This document shows, one piece after another, positions 35,348-46,436 of a DNA stretch of 64,000 bases. Both the position numbers and the translations under genes were made by a program. A model generated the notes under the pieces. It searched no databases and had not been told where the DNA came from. It saw only the letters and a list, made by a program, of their open reading frames with translations. This stretch comes from Dryomyza anilis (taxonomy: Eukaryota; Arthropoda; Insecta; Diptera; Dryomyzidae), in the NCBI GenBank assembly GCA_951804985.1, contig OX638130.1, positions 104,234,040 to 104,298,039 of the forward strand, written 5' to 3'. How positions within the stretch are numbered: position 1 is the first letter of the stretch; every line of letters starts with the position of its first letter.

Positions 35348-38300
35348 ATGGCCTTGGAAACAACGAGCACTATTGCTGGAGGAGCAGCTGCTGCTGCCAA
35401 ACTAAAGACTTTGGTATCGTGGGAAAAACAGGAGCATCTGATCAAGTTGGCCATATTGATTATTGCCGCAGTGTTGTGTAAGTAATTTTAAAGTAATGAG
35501 GGATGGGTTTTATTTTGTTCCATTGTTATTATTGTTTTCGTAGAAACCATGATACAAATCTTTTTAACATGCTAGAAATCATATTTTTTGGATTCATTAA
35601 ATATTGGCTATATATATTTAGGGTTCTGTAACTACGGCTTTGAAGTGTCTAAGCCAAAGCTGCCAACCTAAATTCTGACAAAAAATATGTTTTTATTACA
35701 GCGATAATTAAAAAATCTATTGAAAGATTTGTGCAATAAAAAAATCTTACAGGCGTTAAAAAATCTGATAAATAATCTCTCATGCATTAAAAAATCTAAA
35801 ATTCTTAAAAAAAAGTTACAAAATCCCACATATAATAAAAAATCCCACAAAAAATCACTCATGCATTAAAAAATCTAAAATAGATAAAAACGCGAAAAAA
35901 ATTTAGTGTTTTCTATATTAAAAATAATTATATAAAAAAAATATTATAAATGCATCACATTTTTCTTGAAATATAATATTTAAAATTCGATAGCAATTAC
36001 AAAATCAAATAAAGATATATATAAAAAAAAAAAAACAAAAAAAACTGCATGAGAATAAAACATTTTTTCTGTAAGAAAAATCTTACGCTGAATTAAAAAA
36101 TCTGGTCAGATCTTTTATCTACCGGCAATTTAAAAATCTGACAAAGTAGATTTATCTGACAAAGTTGGCAGCTATGGTCTAAGCTGAGACCTACAGTTTA
36201 CGGTCGAATCTGAATAGAGAGGTAATATGATTTTTATGTGACACTTTAATCAAGAAGGTTTGTCATTGACAGCCGAGAGTTAATGCCGGAGTGAAACATT
36301 TTATACGTAATTTGAATGATTGAAAATTTGTTTGTTAACCGTCGTAGTCGGCTATTCCATAAATTATGTATACGCATTAGCTGAGGAGTGATAAAATGTA
36401 CTTTATAGAGCATATTTATAAAACATTTTTTGACAGATGTACCCCTGAAAACTGACTGAAATTGTCACGCGAAGTAAAGTAGGCATAAAATTTGCACACA
36501 GTAACTTCAGTATCACTTGCTACACCTTAAACTTCATTTTTTAGAACAAAATAAATTCATTAAAAAAAAAATAAGAAAAATACATTCATATCTGATTTTG
36601 GTCAATAATTGTTCATTCAAAATGTATGGTCTTTAATTTATCTTAATTACATAAGTTCACTTTATTTTGTTATATCGTCCGCTTTTCGAAAGCTAACCAG
36701 TAAGAAAGTTTATGTCACATAACAAATTTTGCAATAGGGAAATTGTGATAGTTGTTGTGATGTAGTTAGTAAGAATTATGAAAGTTATAGTCGATCTAGG
36801 CCGACTTTAAATACCCTACACATATGTGATAATGTGCGCGGGTACTATTAAAAGTGGTGTACAGGTCACGAGGGTATACGAATCCCGAAAATAACAACAA
36901 ACATGCAATCGCTGAGAAATTTCCATTTGTTTGATATCCATATGCAAAAATGGTTAGGTGTACCGAATTTCGATTTTTGTTTTTGTGGAACCACAAATCG
37001 GTATGCGGAAAAGCAATGTTTTGATATATTTGTGCTTAAAGTCAATATACTATATTTGACCAAAAAAGTTTACTTCAGCCCGTATAAAGTAAAATTCATC
37101 TGTAGTTGTAAATTGTATATGATATATTTGAACATAAGTGGTTGGATCACAGGTCACAATGAAACGATTATGTCAATTTATACTAACAGACAGCGTAGTC
37201 ATATAAGTAATCTAAATTAGTAGTTTCGTAGATCTAGATCGCCTAGTTTTACTTTAATCGTAATTTCAATAGACGGACAGACATATGGAATTAGTTCTGG
37301 AGGTCATGCTGATGAAGAATATACATATTTTTCCATACCGTATACGGATATGCTTCCTTCTGGGTGTTACAAACAACGCACATTTAGATAAAACTCAAAT
37401 ACAGTTGGACAAAATAGCAAAAATAGGACACATCTAAACATCTTTTAAACAATTTCATTCGATTTATAATTTATTATATCACAGTACTGCATATTTAGAT
37501 TTTCTTAGAGATTATTCTGTGTTGCTATGGTAATGCATAAAGTAGTGTTGCCAATCGAAAATATTCCGAGTACTCGGAAAACGATCAATGAATTCATTAA
37601 TATTATGTGTTACTTACTACATTGATAACGTCGTAAGTTCAACAAACTTTCAACAAACTTCAAATGTTCTATTTTAAAAAATAAATTTCATCATTTTTTT
37701 TATAATGTGGGATAAAAAATAGAACCACAGCACTTAGACAGGGTTATATCCATTGTGCTGTGACCCAGTTCCCTGGTTTTTAATGATACTTCTTAGATTC
37801 ATTATTGAATCTAAGAAGGCTATTGTGTGATAAAGAGTGAAGCTGATCCTCTCTCATCACGTTTGTGCCAAAGATCTGCCTTCTAATTCTAGAAAATGCT
37901 GGACAGTCACAGAGATAGTGCTCTGTGGTGCCAGTTTCTTACATGTATCAATTACATGTATGTTAGAAATGAAATATAGAAAATATTTTTGTTTTAACAT
38001 TATGATTTCACTTACTTTGTAAACCACAAACGAGTACAGAATATTTTCTACCCTACTTCCAATAATAAATAAAACGAAAATTTAGATATAAAAAAGAAAA
38101 TATATATTTGTCAACACAAATTATATCAATCATACATTTTGAAAACAAACGAAGTCCACGGACGGAATTTAGTAATATAAAAATACATATTATAATGTAA
38201 GTGTACAATTTCCGTCGACGCAAATTATGTTGTGCTTAATTCCAATAACACTTTTTCAGAGTCCAAAATTATTACTGTGTACGTGAATGAATGACCGCGG

Positions 38301-41300
38301 TAGCGTCATGAAATATGTTTGGCAAAAAAATATTTTTAAGACTCCTAAATGTGCCATATTTATGAGTATTACCCTCATATATGAGCACTTAAAAAAGCCC
38401 AAAAAGACTCCCAAACCTTGGGTAGAGGGCACCATTTTATGAGCCCAAAAATCCTCATATTTCTGACACTTTATTACTCCTAAAACACTAAAAAATCCGC
38501 GTATTTTTGATCATTTTAAAATATTCTTAAAACATTCACATTTTTGAGAATTTCCAGACACTACAATTACTTCATTTTTGGAGTTTTTCTTTCTTCAGAA
38601 ATATAGAATGTGTCTGAAATTAATCCAACATAGTACAGGTTCATGTTTATCTTAGTCCAGACATTCGTAAAAAATGAATTAATTTCAAAAAATCCATTAA
38701 ATATGTAGGTTTTTCTGTTGAATTTACACTAATATTTTATTATTTTTCATTTGATTCAAAACGAATACAAGTTTATCAATATTATTTAAAAAGTAGGCTC
38801 CTAAAGCCAGCTTAAATAAGATACTTTTATGATTCCCTTTTGTGAGTGCTCCTAAAATACTCTTAAATTTGATGATTTTATGAGTTTGATTTGAGGTGAC
38901 GCTCATGAATGAGACTCTTTTATGAGTCCAATTTTGGAGCGTTCCTAAAACATTCTAAAATACAGAACTTTTATGAGTCTATTTTCTGAGCGTTCAGAAA
39001 CAATTTTATTTTTGATGCTTTTAGGAGTCTAATTTATGAGGGTTACTAAATAACTTCTAAATATGAATCTTTTATGAGTAATATTTTTGAGTGCTCATAA
39101 AACACTCAAAAATTGGTCTCCTTTATGACTCCAATTTCAGAGCGCTCTTAAATTGCTTAATGGGTAGAGTTATAGAAAAAAAACGAAAAGATTCGCCCTT
39201 TTGGACTGACAAGATTTTCAATTTTTCAAATTTCTTCGTTTTTTTTACATAACTCTTTATTTGTGCAAAATAAAATAGTGGTGCCTTTAGCATTAATTGT
39301 TTGTTTTTAAAACACCTATCGATTGGAATTATTATTTAAAAATAATTTGCCAATCATTTTTATTGCAAATGTTTAAAATTTAAATAATGACGATGGTCGA
39401 TAGGTGCTTTAAAAACAAACAATTAATGCCTTTACACCACTATTTTATTTTATACCAATAAAAAGTTATGGCATAAAAACGAAAAAATACGCCCTTTTGA
39501 CATGACAACATTTTCAATTTTTCGAATTAGCCTCTTTAGTTTTGTCTTTTGTGGCTAGAAATATCCAACAAAACCACACACGATTTTGGCACATTATACT
39601 TGAGGAAAAACTACATTCAAAAATGTAAAAAAAAACGCAAATGTCAAAAATTACACATTCGCCTCTTTGGCATGATAGTGACGATATAATCTATTGCATC
39701 ATTAAAGTTCACATTAAATAAGTTTTATATTAAAAAATATTGTTTATTTAATATTTTTTATATTTATTATTGTTTATATTTTCAGTGCGATAGAAAATGT
39801 CGAGTCCTCCAAATCATTTTCAAATTAATCATTAGATATAGCGTCCACATTCATTTTTGGCAATGTTAGTGGATTTTGAAAAAAAAATATATGAAATGGT
39901 CAATATATTTTTTATAATTTAGGTAATATTCAAGGAGTTGTGCAAAAATGTGTTAAGTCTAATATATAATTTCTAATAACAAATACCCTACCTAATATAT
40001 TTTAATATACAACAAATTCTATCTTTATAACGGGTTTTTCAATAAGAGCGCTACAAAATTTTTTTCAAGGGTTTTTCAACAGGGACGCTACAAAAGTAGA
40101 GCGACAGGGACAGCAAACGACGCCATATTTCTTGCAGCTCTTTTGACATTTCTCTTCAGTAAGGTTTGCCATTTCATGATGGAAAGATATACGAATTCGA
40201 ATTTCGGTAGTAAATTTTAATAATTTCGACTCGTTGTTGGCTCGTATATCTTTCCATCATGAAATGGCAAACCTTACTGAAGAGAAATGTCAAAGGAGCG
40301 GCAAGAAATATGGCGTCGTTTGCTGTCCCTGTCGCTCTACTTTAGTAGCGTCCCTGTTGAAAAACCCTGTATGTTGAAAATACGTCATATTCCCTAATAG
40401 GAATAAAGTCAACCATAGAAATAAAGTCAACCAATCGCTATAATAGTAAATTTATATGATGCATATATTTGAAAATATAACGTATATTGTTAAAAATTTA
40501 TATGGGAGGTGGACTGGACGTAGCAGATGAGTAAATCGATCCATTTCTTATATCATATCGCAATGGATATAATGTATCAATCTGTAATGTTATTTAATTT
40601 TGTCCAGCTATAATTGGATTTCTTCCCAGTGCAGTGTATCATCTAAATATACAATTTCATTCTCAGTGTAGGGCATTATATACGTCATTTTAACTGGTTA
40701 CCAATTGTTTATTCTACCTGTAAAATTCTACTACATTCGGTGGTTTTGTTTAGGAACTATAAACGTTTTTAAATTGTAAACCTGGATCTCAAAAAAATTT
40801 GGAATTCAAAATATTTGCCCTAAGAAATATGTTAGTAAACTGCCCTTCAATTAACAGAAATTCTACCATTTCTTTGCATATATTATTTGCTACCTGGCTT
40901 GACTTACCGCCCAACAACGGATCTCTTAAACATGTCTATCTTATAAAATACATAATATATACAAATACATAAAGCATATAGAAAAAGAACAACTATACGT
41001 GCTCAGTTGAGTTTCACTCAACAGTCTTTTAAAGTAGTGTGACGCACACACACAAAATATTAGCGCCCGTCCAACTCATTTAATTTCAACTTTTAATCAT
41101 TTCTATTTCATTCGTCACAGCATTCGCCACGCGTCTTTTCTCGGTGCTGCGTTTCGAAAGTGTCATCCATGAGTTCGATCCATATTTCAACTATCGCACC
41201 ACGCGGTTTCTGGCCGAGCAGGGCTTCTATAATTTTCACAATTGGTTCGATGATCGTGCCTGGTATCCATTGGGCCGCATTATTGGCGGCACCATATATC

Positions 41301-44300
41301 CGGGGCTGATGGTCACATCGGCGGCGCTATATCGCCTCATGTGGCTGTTGAACATAACGGTGGACATACGCAATGTTTGCGTCTTTTTGGCGCCGTTCTT
41401 CTCCTCGTTGACTACAATTGTTACCTATGCGCTGACCAAGGAAATACATGTAAGTAATATTTATAAAACAATGCTAAAAAATGAAGTGAGGTTAAAAGTG
41501 ATAATGCTTGAAGAGCACGTGGTGTCGATAACCTCACTTTACAGCGGCACTTAAATGATTTATAAACTGAGTATAATTAAACTGAAAACACTTGTTTTTA
41601 GTTGACTACTTGAAAGTATTCTTGTTTTAATATATTTTGTATTTTTTTTTTTTTATAAATAGAGTACTGGCGCTGGTCTAGTTGCCGCCGCCATGATCGC
41701 CATTGTGCCTGGCTATATATCGCGCTCCGTTGCCGGCTCCTACGACAACGAGGGTATTGCCATCTTTTGCATGCTGCTCACCTATTATCTGTGGATTAAG
41801 GCGGTGAAAAGTGGCGCCATCTCGTGGGCCGCAATGTGTGCTCTGGCCTACTTCTATATGGTCTCCTCTTGGGGTGGCTATGTTTTCCTCATCAATTTAA
41901 TACCGTTGCATGTGCTGGCGCTCATGATAACCGGTCGTTTTTCGCATCGCATTTATGTGGCCTACAGCACGTTGTACTGTGTGGGCACCATTCTATCGAT
42001 GCAGATTTCGTTTGTGGGTTTTCAGCCCATACAAAGTTCGGAGCATATGCTGGTAAGTTTTGTTTTTTGAATTTTTGCTTCATTAAAATTTTGTTTTTAC
42101 ATGATGAATACATGTTATTTCTTGATAGGAAGAGTATGATACATAATGAGTACCAACAACTAAGCTGAATTTAAATTTAGCATTTTTTTTATGATATTTA
42201 TTTGCCTATTTTCATTACTAAACTTTTTCTTTTGTCTACTTGCAGGCTTTAGGCGTTTTTGGTCTCTGTCAGATACATGCTTTTGTTGACTACATACGTT
42301 CACGCATGTCCAAGGAGCATTTTGAGGTACTATTCAAGGCTCTGGTCAGCACTGTTGTTTGCGTATTGCTTGTTGTGGGCAGTATACTCACGATTACGGG
42401 CAAGGTTTCGCCATGGACGGGTCGTTTCTATTCGTTGCTTGATCCGTCATATGCCAAGAATCATATACCGATTATTGCCTCTGTGTCTGAACATCAGCCG
42501 ACATCGTGGTCATCGTTTTATTTTGATTTGCAGGTGGGTGATTTTTGATTATTGTGCAAGTTGCATATTTTCATATTTTCAAAATATTATAGTTTTTTCA
42601 TAAATTCTTAATTTCATTATTTCATATTTTTCTATTTTCATAATTTCATAATTTAATACTTACATATTTTCATAATTTTATATTTTCATAATTTTGTAAT
42701 TTCATGATTTCATAATTTCATAAATTCGTAATTTCATTATTTCATATTTTTCTATTTTCATAATTTCATATTTTTATATTTCATAATTTAATACTTTCAT
42801 ATTTTCATAATTTTATATTTTCATAATTTCATAATTTCGTATTTTCATTCATTCATATTATAATATTTTTTATAATAAATTTTATATATAAATTTATATT
42901 TTATATATTTTATAAATTTAAAATCTTACGCATTTTCCATAACTAACTGATGACAATAAAGCCGCATGAGTGCGCGTTAATGTCCGTAAATGTGCGGCGC
43001 ATGTTCATGGAATAAGTGCTGCCATTTATCACTGTGATTACATTAACACTTTGATCGCTGATAGTGAGCCAAGTTAAATTGTTGGTTAATTACAAGGATT
43101 TATGCGCGGCACCATGTATTGCATATCATAAACTCATGCTAGAAACCAACATTTTTACTTGTTTGCTTCAATGAATGCAAAATACAGCAATAAAAGATAA
43201 TTTCTAATTGATAAAATTTTATTTATTTACAGATTTTGGTATTTTTGTTTCCGGCCGGTCTCTACTTTTGTTTCTCCAAACTGACTGATTCGAATATATT
43301 TATTATTTTATATGGCGTGACTAGTATTTACTTTGCTGTAAGTTATAATTTATAAATTTATTTTTTTTTACATTAATAATTCATATTTTCAATTATCCTC
43401 CACATAGGGTGTCATGGTGCGTCTCATGTTGGTGCTGGCGCCCGTCATGTGTGTTCTTTCGGGCATCGCCGTTTCACATCTGCTCTCCAAGTATATTAAA
43501 TGTGTTGATGCCGGCTCGACGCGTCCCCTTGAAAGCAAACGGCAGCACAAGAAACTCGAACAGCAGGGCAGCGTCAAGAGTGAGGTGGCCATTGGCTTTG
43601 TGGGCATCCTTACGTTAATGCTGGTCATGTATACGTTGCACTGTACTTGGGTCACATCGGAGGCCTACTCATCGCCCAGCATTGTGTTGAGCGCGCGTTC
43701 GCACGATGGCGGTCGTATTATATTCGATGATTTTCGAGAGGCATACTATTGGCTGCAAATGAATACACCGGAGGTTAGTATTACTATTGATGATTTTTAG
43801 AGTTGACAAATTTGAACTGCTTGCGAGTCATAACGAGTAAATGCGATCAATGAATTAATTGAAATAGTGGGCGTAAGGAATTTTGTATTCATATTTTTAC
43901 AATTTCTTATTTTCATAATTTCATAAATTCACAAATTCATATTTTCATAATTTCATAATTTCATATTTTCATATTTTCATATATTCATATTTTCATATTT
44001 TCATATTTTCATATTTTCATATTTTCATATTTTCATATTTTCATATTTTCATATTTTCATATTTTCATATTTTCATATTTTCATATTTTCATATTTTCAT
44101 ATTTTCATATTTTCATATTTTCATATTTTCATATTTTCATATTTTCATATTTTCATATTTTCATATTTTCATATTTTCATATTTTCATATTTTCATATTT
44201 TCATATTTTCATATTTTCATAATTTCATAATTTCATATTTTCATATTTTCATATATTCATATTTTCATATTTTCATATTTTCATATTTTCATATTTTCAT

Positions 44301-45716
44301 ATTTTCATAATTTCATATTATCACAAATTCATGTTTTCATAATTTACTATTTTCATAATTTAATTTTTCATATTTTCATAATTTCATATTTTCATATTTT
44401 CATATTTTCATATTTTCATATTTTCATATTTTCATATTTTCATATTTTCATATTTTCATATTTTCATAATTTCATATTTTCACAAATTCATGTTTTCATA
44501 ATTTACTATTTTACTATTTTCATAATTTCATATTTTCATTTTTTCATTTTTTCATTTTTTCATATTTTCATATTTTCATATTTTCATAATTTCATATTTC
44601 ATATTTTCATAATTTCATATTTTCATATTTTAATTTTTTATCTTTTCATATTTTCCATTTTCATATTTTCATATTTTCATATATTCGTATGTTCATAATT
44701 TCATTTGTTCATAATTTCATAGCTTCTTTTGAAATTCCAATATTCGACAGCAAAAATCTAACTGAATTCGAAACTTGAACGAATTGAATGCTTCGATTTA
44801 TACTGAAAAAAGAATTGCGGAAATTCAAAAATCAAATTCAATCGATTTTAAATGAAAATACAATTGCTATGGGAATTTTACAAAATATCTTAACTAAAAT
44901 AATGAATACTAAACGCAAAACCAAAGAACATCTATGCTTATTTATTACATTTTTATAGTTAAATTAAATTTTTGCATCAAAATCAGTTATGACTCTGCAG
45001 CGCTTCGTTTTCTACATGATGAAGTCTTTAAATTTCTTGATAGGAAGAGTATGAAACATAATGAGTACCAACAACTAGGCTGATGTTAAAAATTCATTAA
45101 ATATTTGACTATCTCTTGCAAGATATTTTACTCAATACATATTTTATTTTATCACACACAGGATGCACGCATTATGTCCTGGTGGGACTATGGCTATCAG
45201 ATAACCGCAATGGCTAATCGCACTATACTCGTCGACAACAACACATGGAACAATACGCACATCTCACGCGTCGGTCAGGCCATGGCCTCCTCCGAGGAAA
45301 AAGCCTATGAGATAATGCGTGAACTGGATGTTGACTATGTTTTGGTAATATTTGGTGGTCTTACCGGTTACTCATCGGATGATATAAACAAATTCCTTTG
45401 GATGGTACGCATTGGTGGTAGCACCGATCGTGGTGCACACATCAAGGAAAAGGATTACTATGCGGCAAATGGTGAATTTCGTGTTGACAAGGAAGGCTCA
45501 CCGACATTGCTCAATTGTCTAATGTATAAAATGTGCTACTATCGCTTTGGGCAGGTCTATACGGAGGGTGGCAAACCGCCGGGCTATGATCGTGTGCGTG
45601 CCGCAGAAATTGGCAATAAAGACTTTGAGCTCGATGTGCTCGAGGAGGCCTACACCACGGAGCATTGGTTGGTGCGCATTTACAAAGTGAAAGATTTGCG
45701 TAATCGTGGCGTATAA
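35348..45716 (+). CDS. OstStt3: Oligosaccharyltransferase catalytic subunit STT3A
   Basis: Catalytic subunit of the ER oligosaccharyltransferase that moves the lipid-linked glycan to Asn-X-Ser/Thr. Seven exons: 35348-35477, 41121-41449, 41663-42052, 42246-42533, 43233-43337, 43408-43773 and 45162-45716, all in phase, 720 residues (human STT3A about 705). Residues 1-18 are an Ala/Thr-rich start; [20 protein letters not shown] is the first membrane segment and is split by intron 1. Active-site and substrate motifs: FDPYFNY (D63), GSYDNEGI (D181-E183), SVSE (362-365), WWDYG (543-547), NNTWNNT sites after it and [10 protein letters not shown] of the DK motif. Eleven to thirteen membrane segments precede the lumenal domain. 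The [14 protein letters not shown] and CRFGQ-like blocks follow STT3A rather than STT3B. It converges with Cbs. Confidence 0.95.
35648..36184. mobile_element. Short-TIR element with internal minisatellite, family D copy 2
   Basis: Left end AAGCTGCCAACCTAAATTCT and right end AAGTTGGCAGCTATGGTCTA are inverted repeats. Internal units vary around GCATTAAAAAATCTAAAATTC and CCCACA(A)AAAAATC. It shares ends and layout with the element at 17520. Located in OstStt3 intron 1. Confidence 0.5.
36185..36779. other. OstStt3 intron 1, unassigned part
   Basis: No gene or clear repeat seen. Confidence 0.35.
36780..37385. repeat. Dispersed repeat family E, copy 2
   Basis: Same orientation as the copy at 24920: ATAGTCGATCTAGGCCGACT, AAATACCCTACACATATGTG, GGTTAGGTGTACCGAAT, GACGGACAGACATATGG, GGAGGTCATGCTGATGAAGA and ATATGCTTCCTTCTGGGTGT are all present. 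The right end is lost after GTGTTACAAAC. Lies in OstStt3 intron 1. Confidence 0.6.
37386..38319. other. OstStt3 intron 1, unassigned part
   Basis: No coding or structured repeat recognised. 37690-38040 contains CAATTACATGTATGTTAG and other transposon-like sequence, not assignable. Confidence 0.35.
38320..39165. repeat. About 52-bp degenerate minisatellite
   Basis: Diverged tandem units on the theme CTTTTATGAGTCCAATTTTG then GAGCGCTCCTAAAACACTC. In the better-preserved right part CTTTTATGAGTC-like starts fall near 38914, 38966, 39017, 39068 and 39120, so the period is 51-52 bp. The left part (38320-38560) has the same words in looser spacing. Lies in OstStt3 intron 1, directly left of a family B fragment. 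Confidence 0.65.
39170..39687. mobile_element. Inverted-repeat element family B, copy 2 (left end missing)
   Basis: Carries the internal foldback (AACACCTATCGATTGGAATT against TAGGTGCTTTAAAAACAAAC) and the right terminal repeat (CATTCGCCTCTTTGGCATGA then TAGTGACGATAT), but the left terminal repeat is absent. Several blocks are about 85-90% like copy 1 by eye. Confidence 0.65.
40029..40370. mobile_element. Palindromic MITE family A, copy 4
   Basis: AACGGGTTTTTCAATAAGAG to TTGAAAAACCCTGT in OstStt3 intron 1. Doubled left end as in copies 1 and 3. The hairpin arms are almost complete; the terminal bases on both sides have mutated. Confidence 0.8.
40371..41120. other. OstStt3 intron 1, 3' end
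   Basis: No element identified. The intron ends CATTCGTCACAG before exon 2. Confidence 0.4.
42098..42170 (+). repeat. 75-bp intron duplicate, copy in OstStt3 intron 3
   Basis: ACATGATGAATACATGTTAT then TTCTTGATAGGAAGAGTATG and ACATAATGAGTACCAACAAC. Nearly identical sequence lies in intron 6 at 45012-45086. Both copies start their common core 124-125 bases before the next exon's acceptor. Confidence 0.8.
42560..42910. repeat. (CATATTTT)n-like array in OstStt3 intron 4
   Basis: Degenerate octamer/nonamer repeats (TTTCATAATTTCATATTTT and variants). The same motif forms a longer and purer array in intron 6. Confidence 0.8.
43890..44720. repeat. Octamer satellite (CATATTTT)n in OstStt3 intron 6
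   Basis: About 830 bp of CATATTTT repeats, nearly pure at 43960-44220 (more than 30 units), interrupted by CATAATTT variants and an internally duplicated stretch (CACAAATTCATGTTTTCATA at 44322 and 44481). Confidence 0.9.
45012..45086 (+). repeat. 75-bp intron duplicate, copy in OstStt3 intron 6
   Basis: Matches the intron 3 copy at about 90% by eye over the TTCTTGATAGGAAGAGTATG and AACATAATGAGTACCAACAA core, at the same distance from the acceptor. It contains ACTAGGCTGA/ACTAAGCTGA, a plausible branch-point region, but too far upstream for the usual branch site. Confidence 0.8.
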
Positions 45717-46436
45717 AACACATTTCTCTCCAATGGCTTTTAGTCGTCGCCGCCGCTCCATACAACAAAAGTATTTTGTTTTTCGCTCGAATAGCTAAAT
45801 TTATATTTTCTAAAATCTCACTACGCTTAGTAATTAATAATATTTTTTGGGAAACTATTATTTTTTTAAACTCTCTCTCACTACACACTCTATCTTTGGT
45901 AAACAATTAATTTAAGTTATGCGCCGCCCTGAGTTGTGTTTTTTCTATTTTTGTGGGGGGGCTACATTTGCAAAGTGTTTGACACAAATTACAAAAAACA
46001 CGCGTGAATAAATTCGAAGACTAGTTGAACTAACTAAACACATAAACTTAGTATAGAAATAAAATAAAAAATAAACAAACATTTCTAAATAAATCTAATG
46101 AGTTTTTCTTCTAATTTTAAATTACTAACTCTAAACTATGAATAACATATTTATTTTCAACGCTTTTCTTTTGTTACTGCTCATTAATAAAACAAATTAT
46201 CATTTTTTTTTTATTTTTTATTTTTAAATATTTTTTAAAATATCGTCATGTTTTTTTATTTTGTCCGAAATACATTTTTATTATAGGTTCTTTAGTTTAG
46301 TGATTTTTTTTTTCTAGGTGGTTATAAAAATATATAAAATTTTTCGGTTTCTTTTTGCTAAAAATTCCTTTTACTAAAACTATTTAAAAACTTTAAAAGT
46401 ATAAAATATATATTATACATATATATAGCATGCAGA
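45717..46436. other. Convergent 3' region between OstStt3 and Cbs
   Basis: OstStt3 ends at 45716 and Cbs at 46437 on the other strand. AATAAA signals for OstStt3 cluster at 46050-46090; TTTATT near 46277-46282 would serve Cbs. There is no third gene; open frames on the minus strand here lack family resemblance. Confidence 0.55.
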
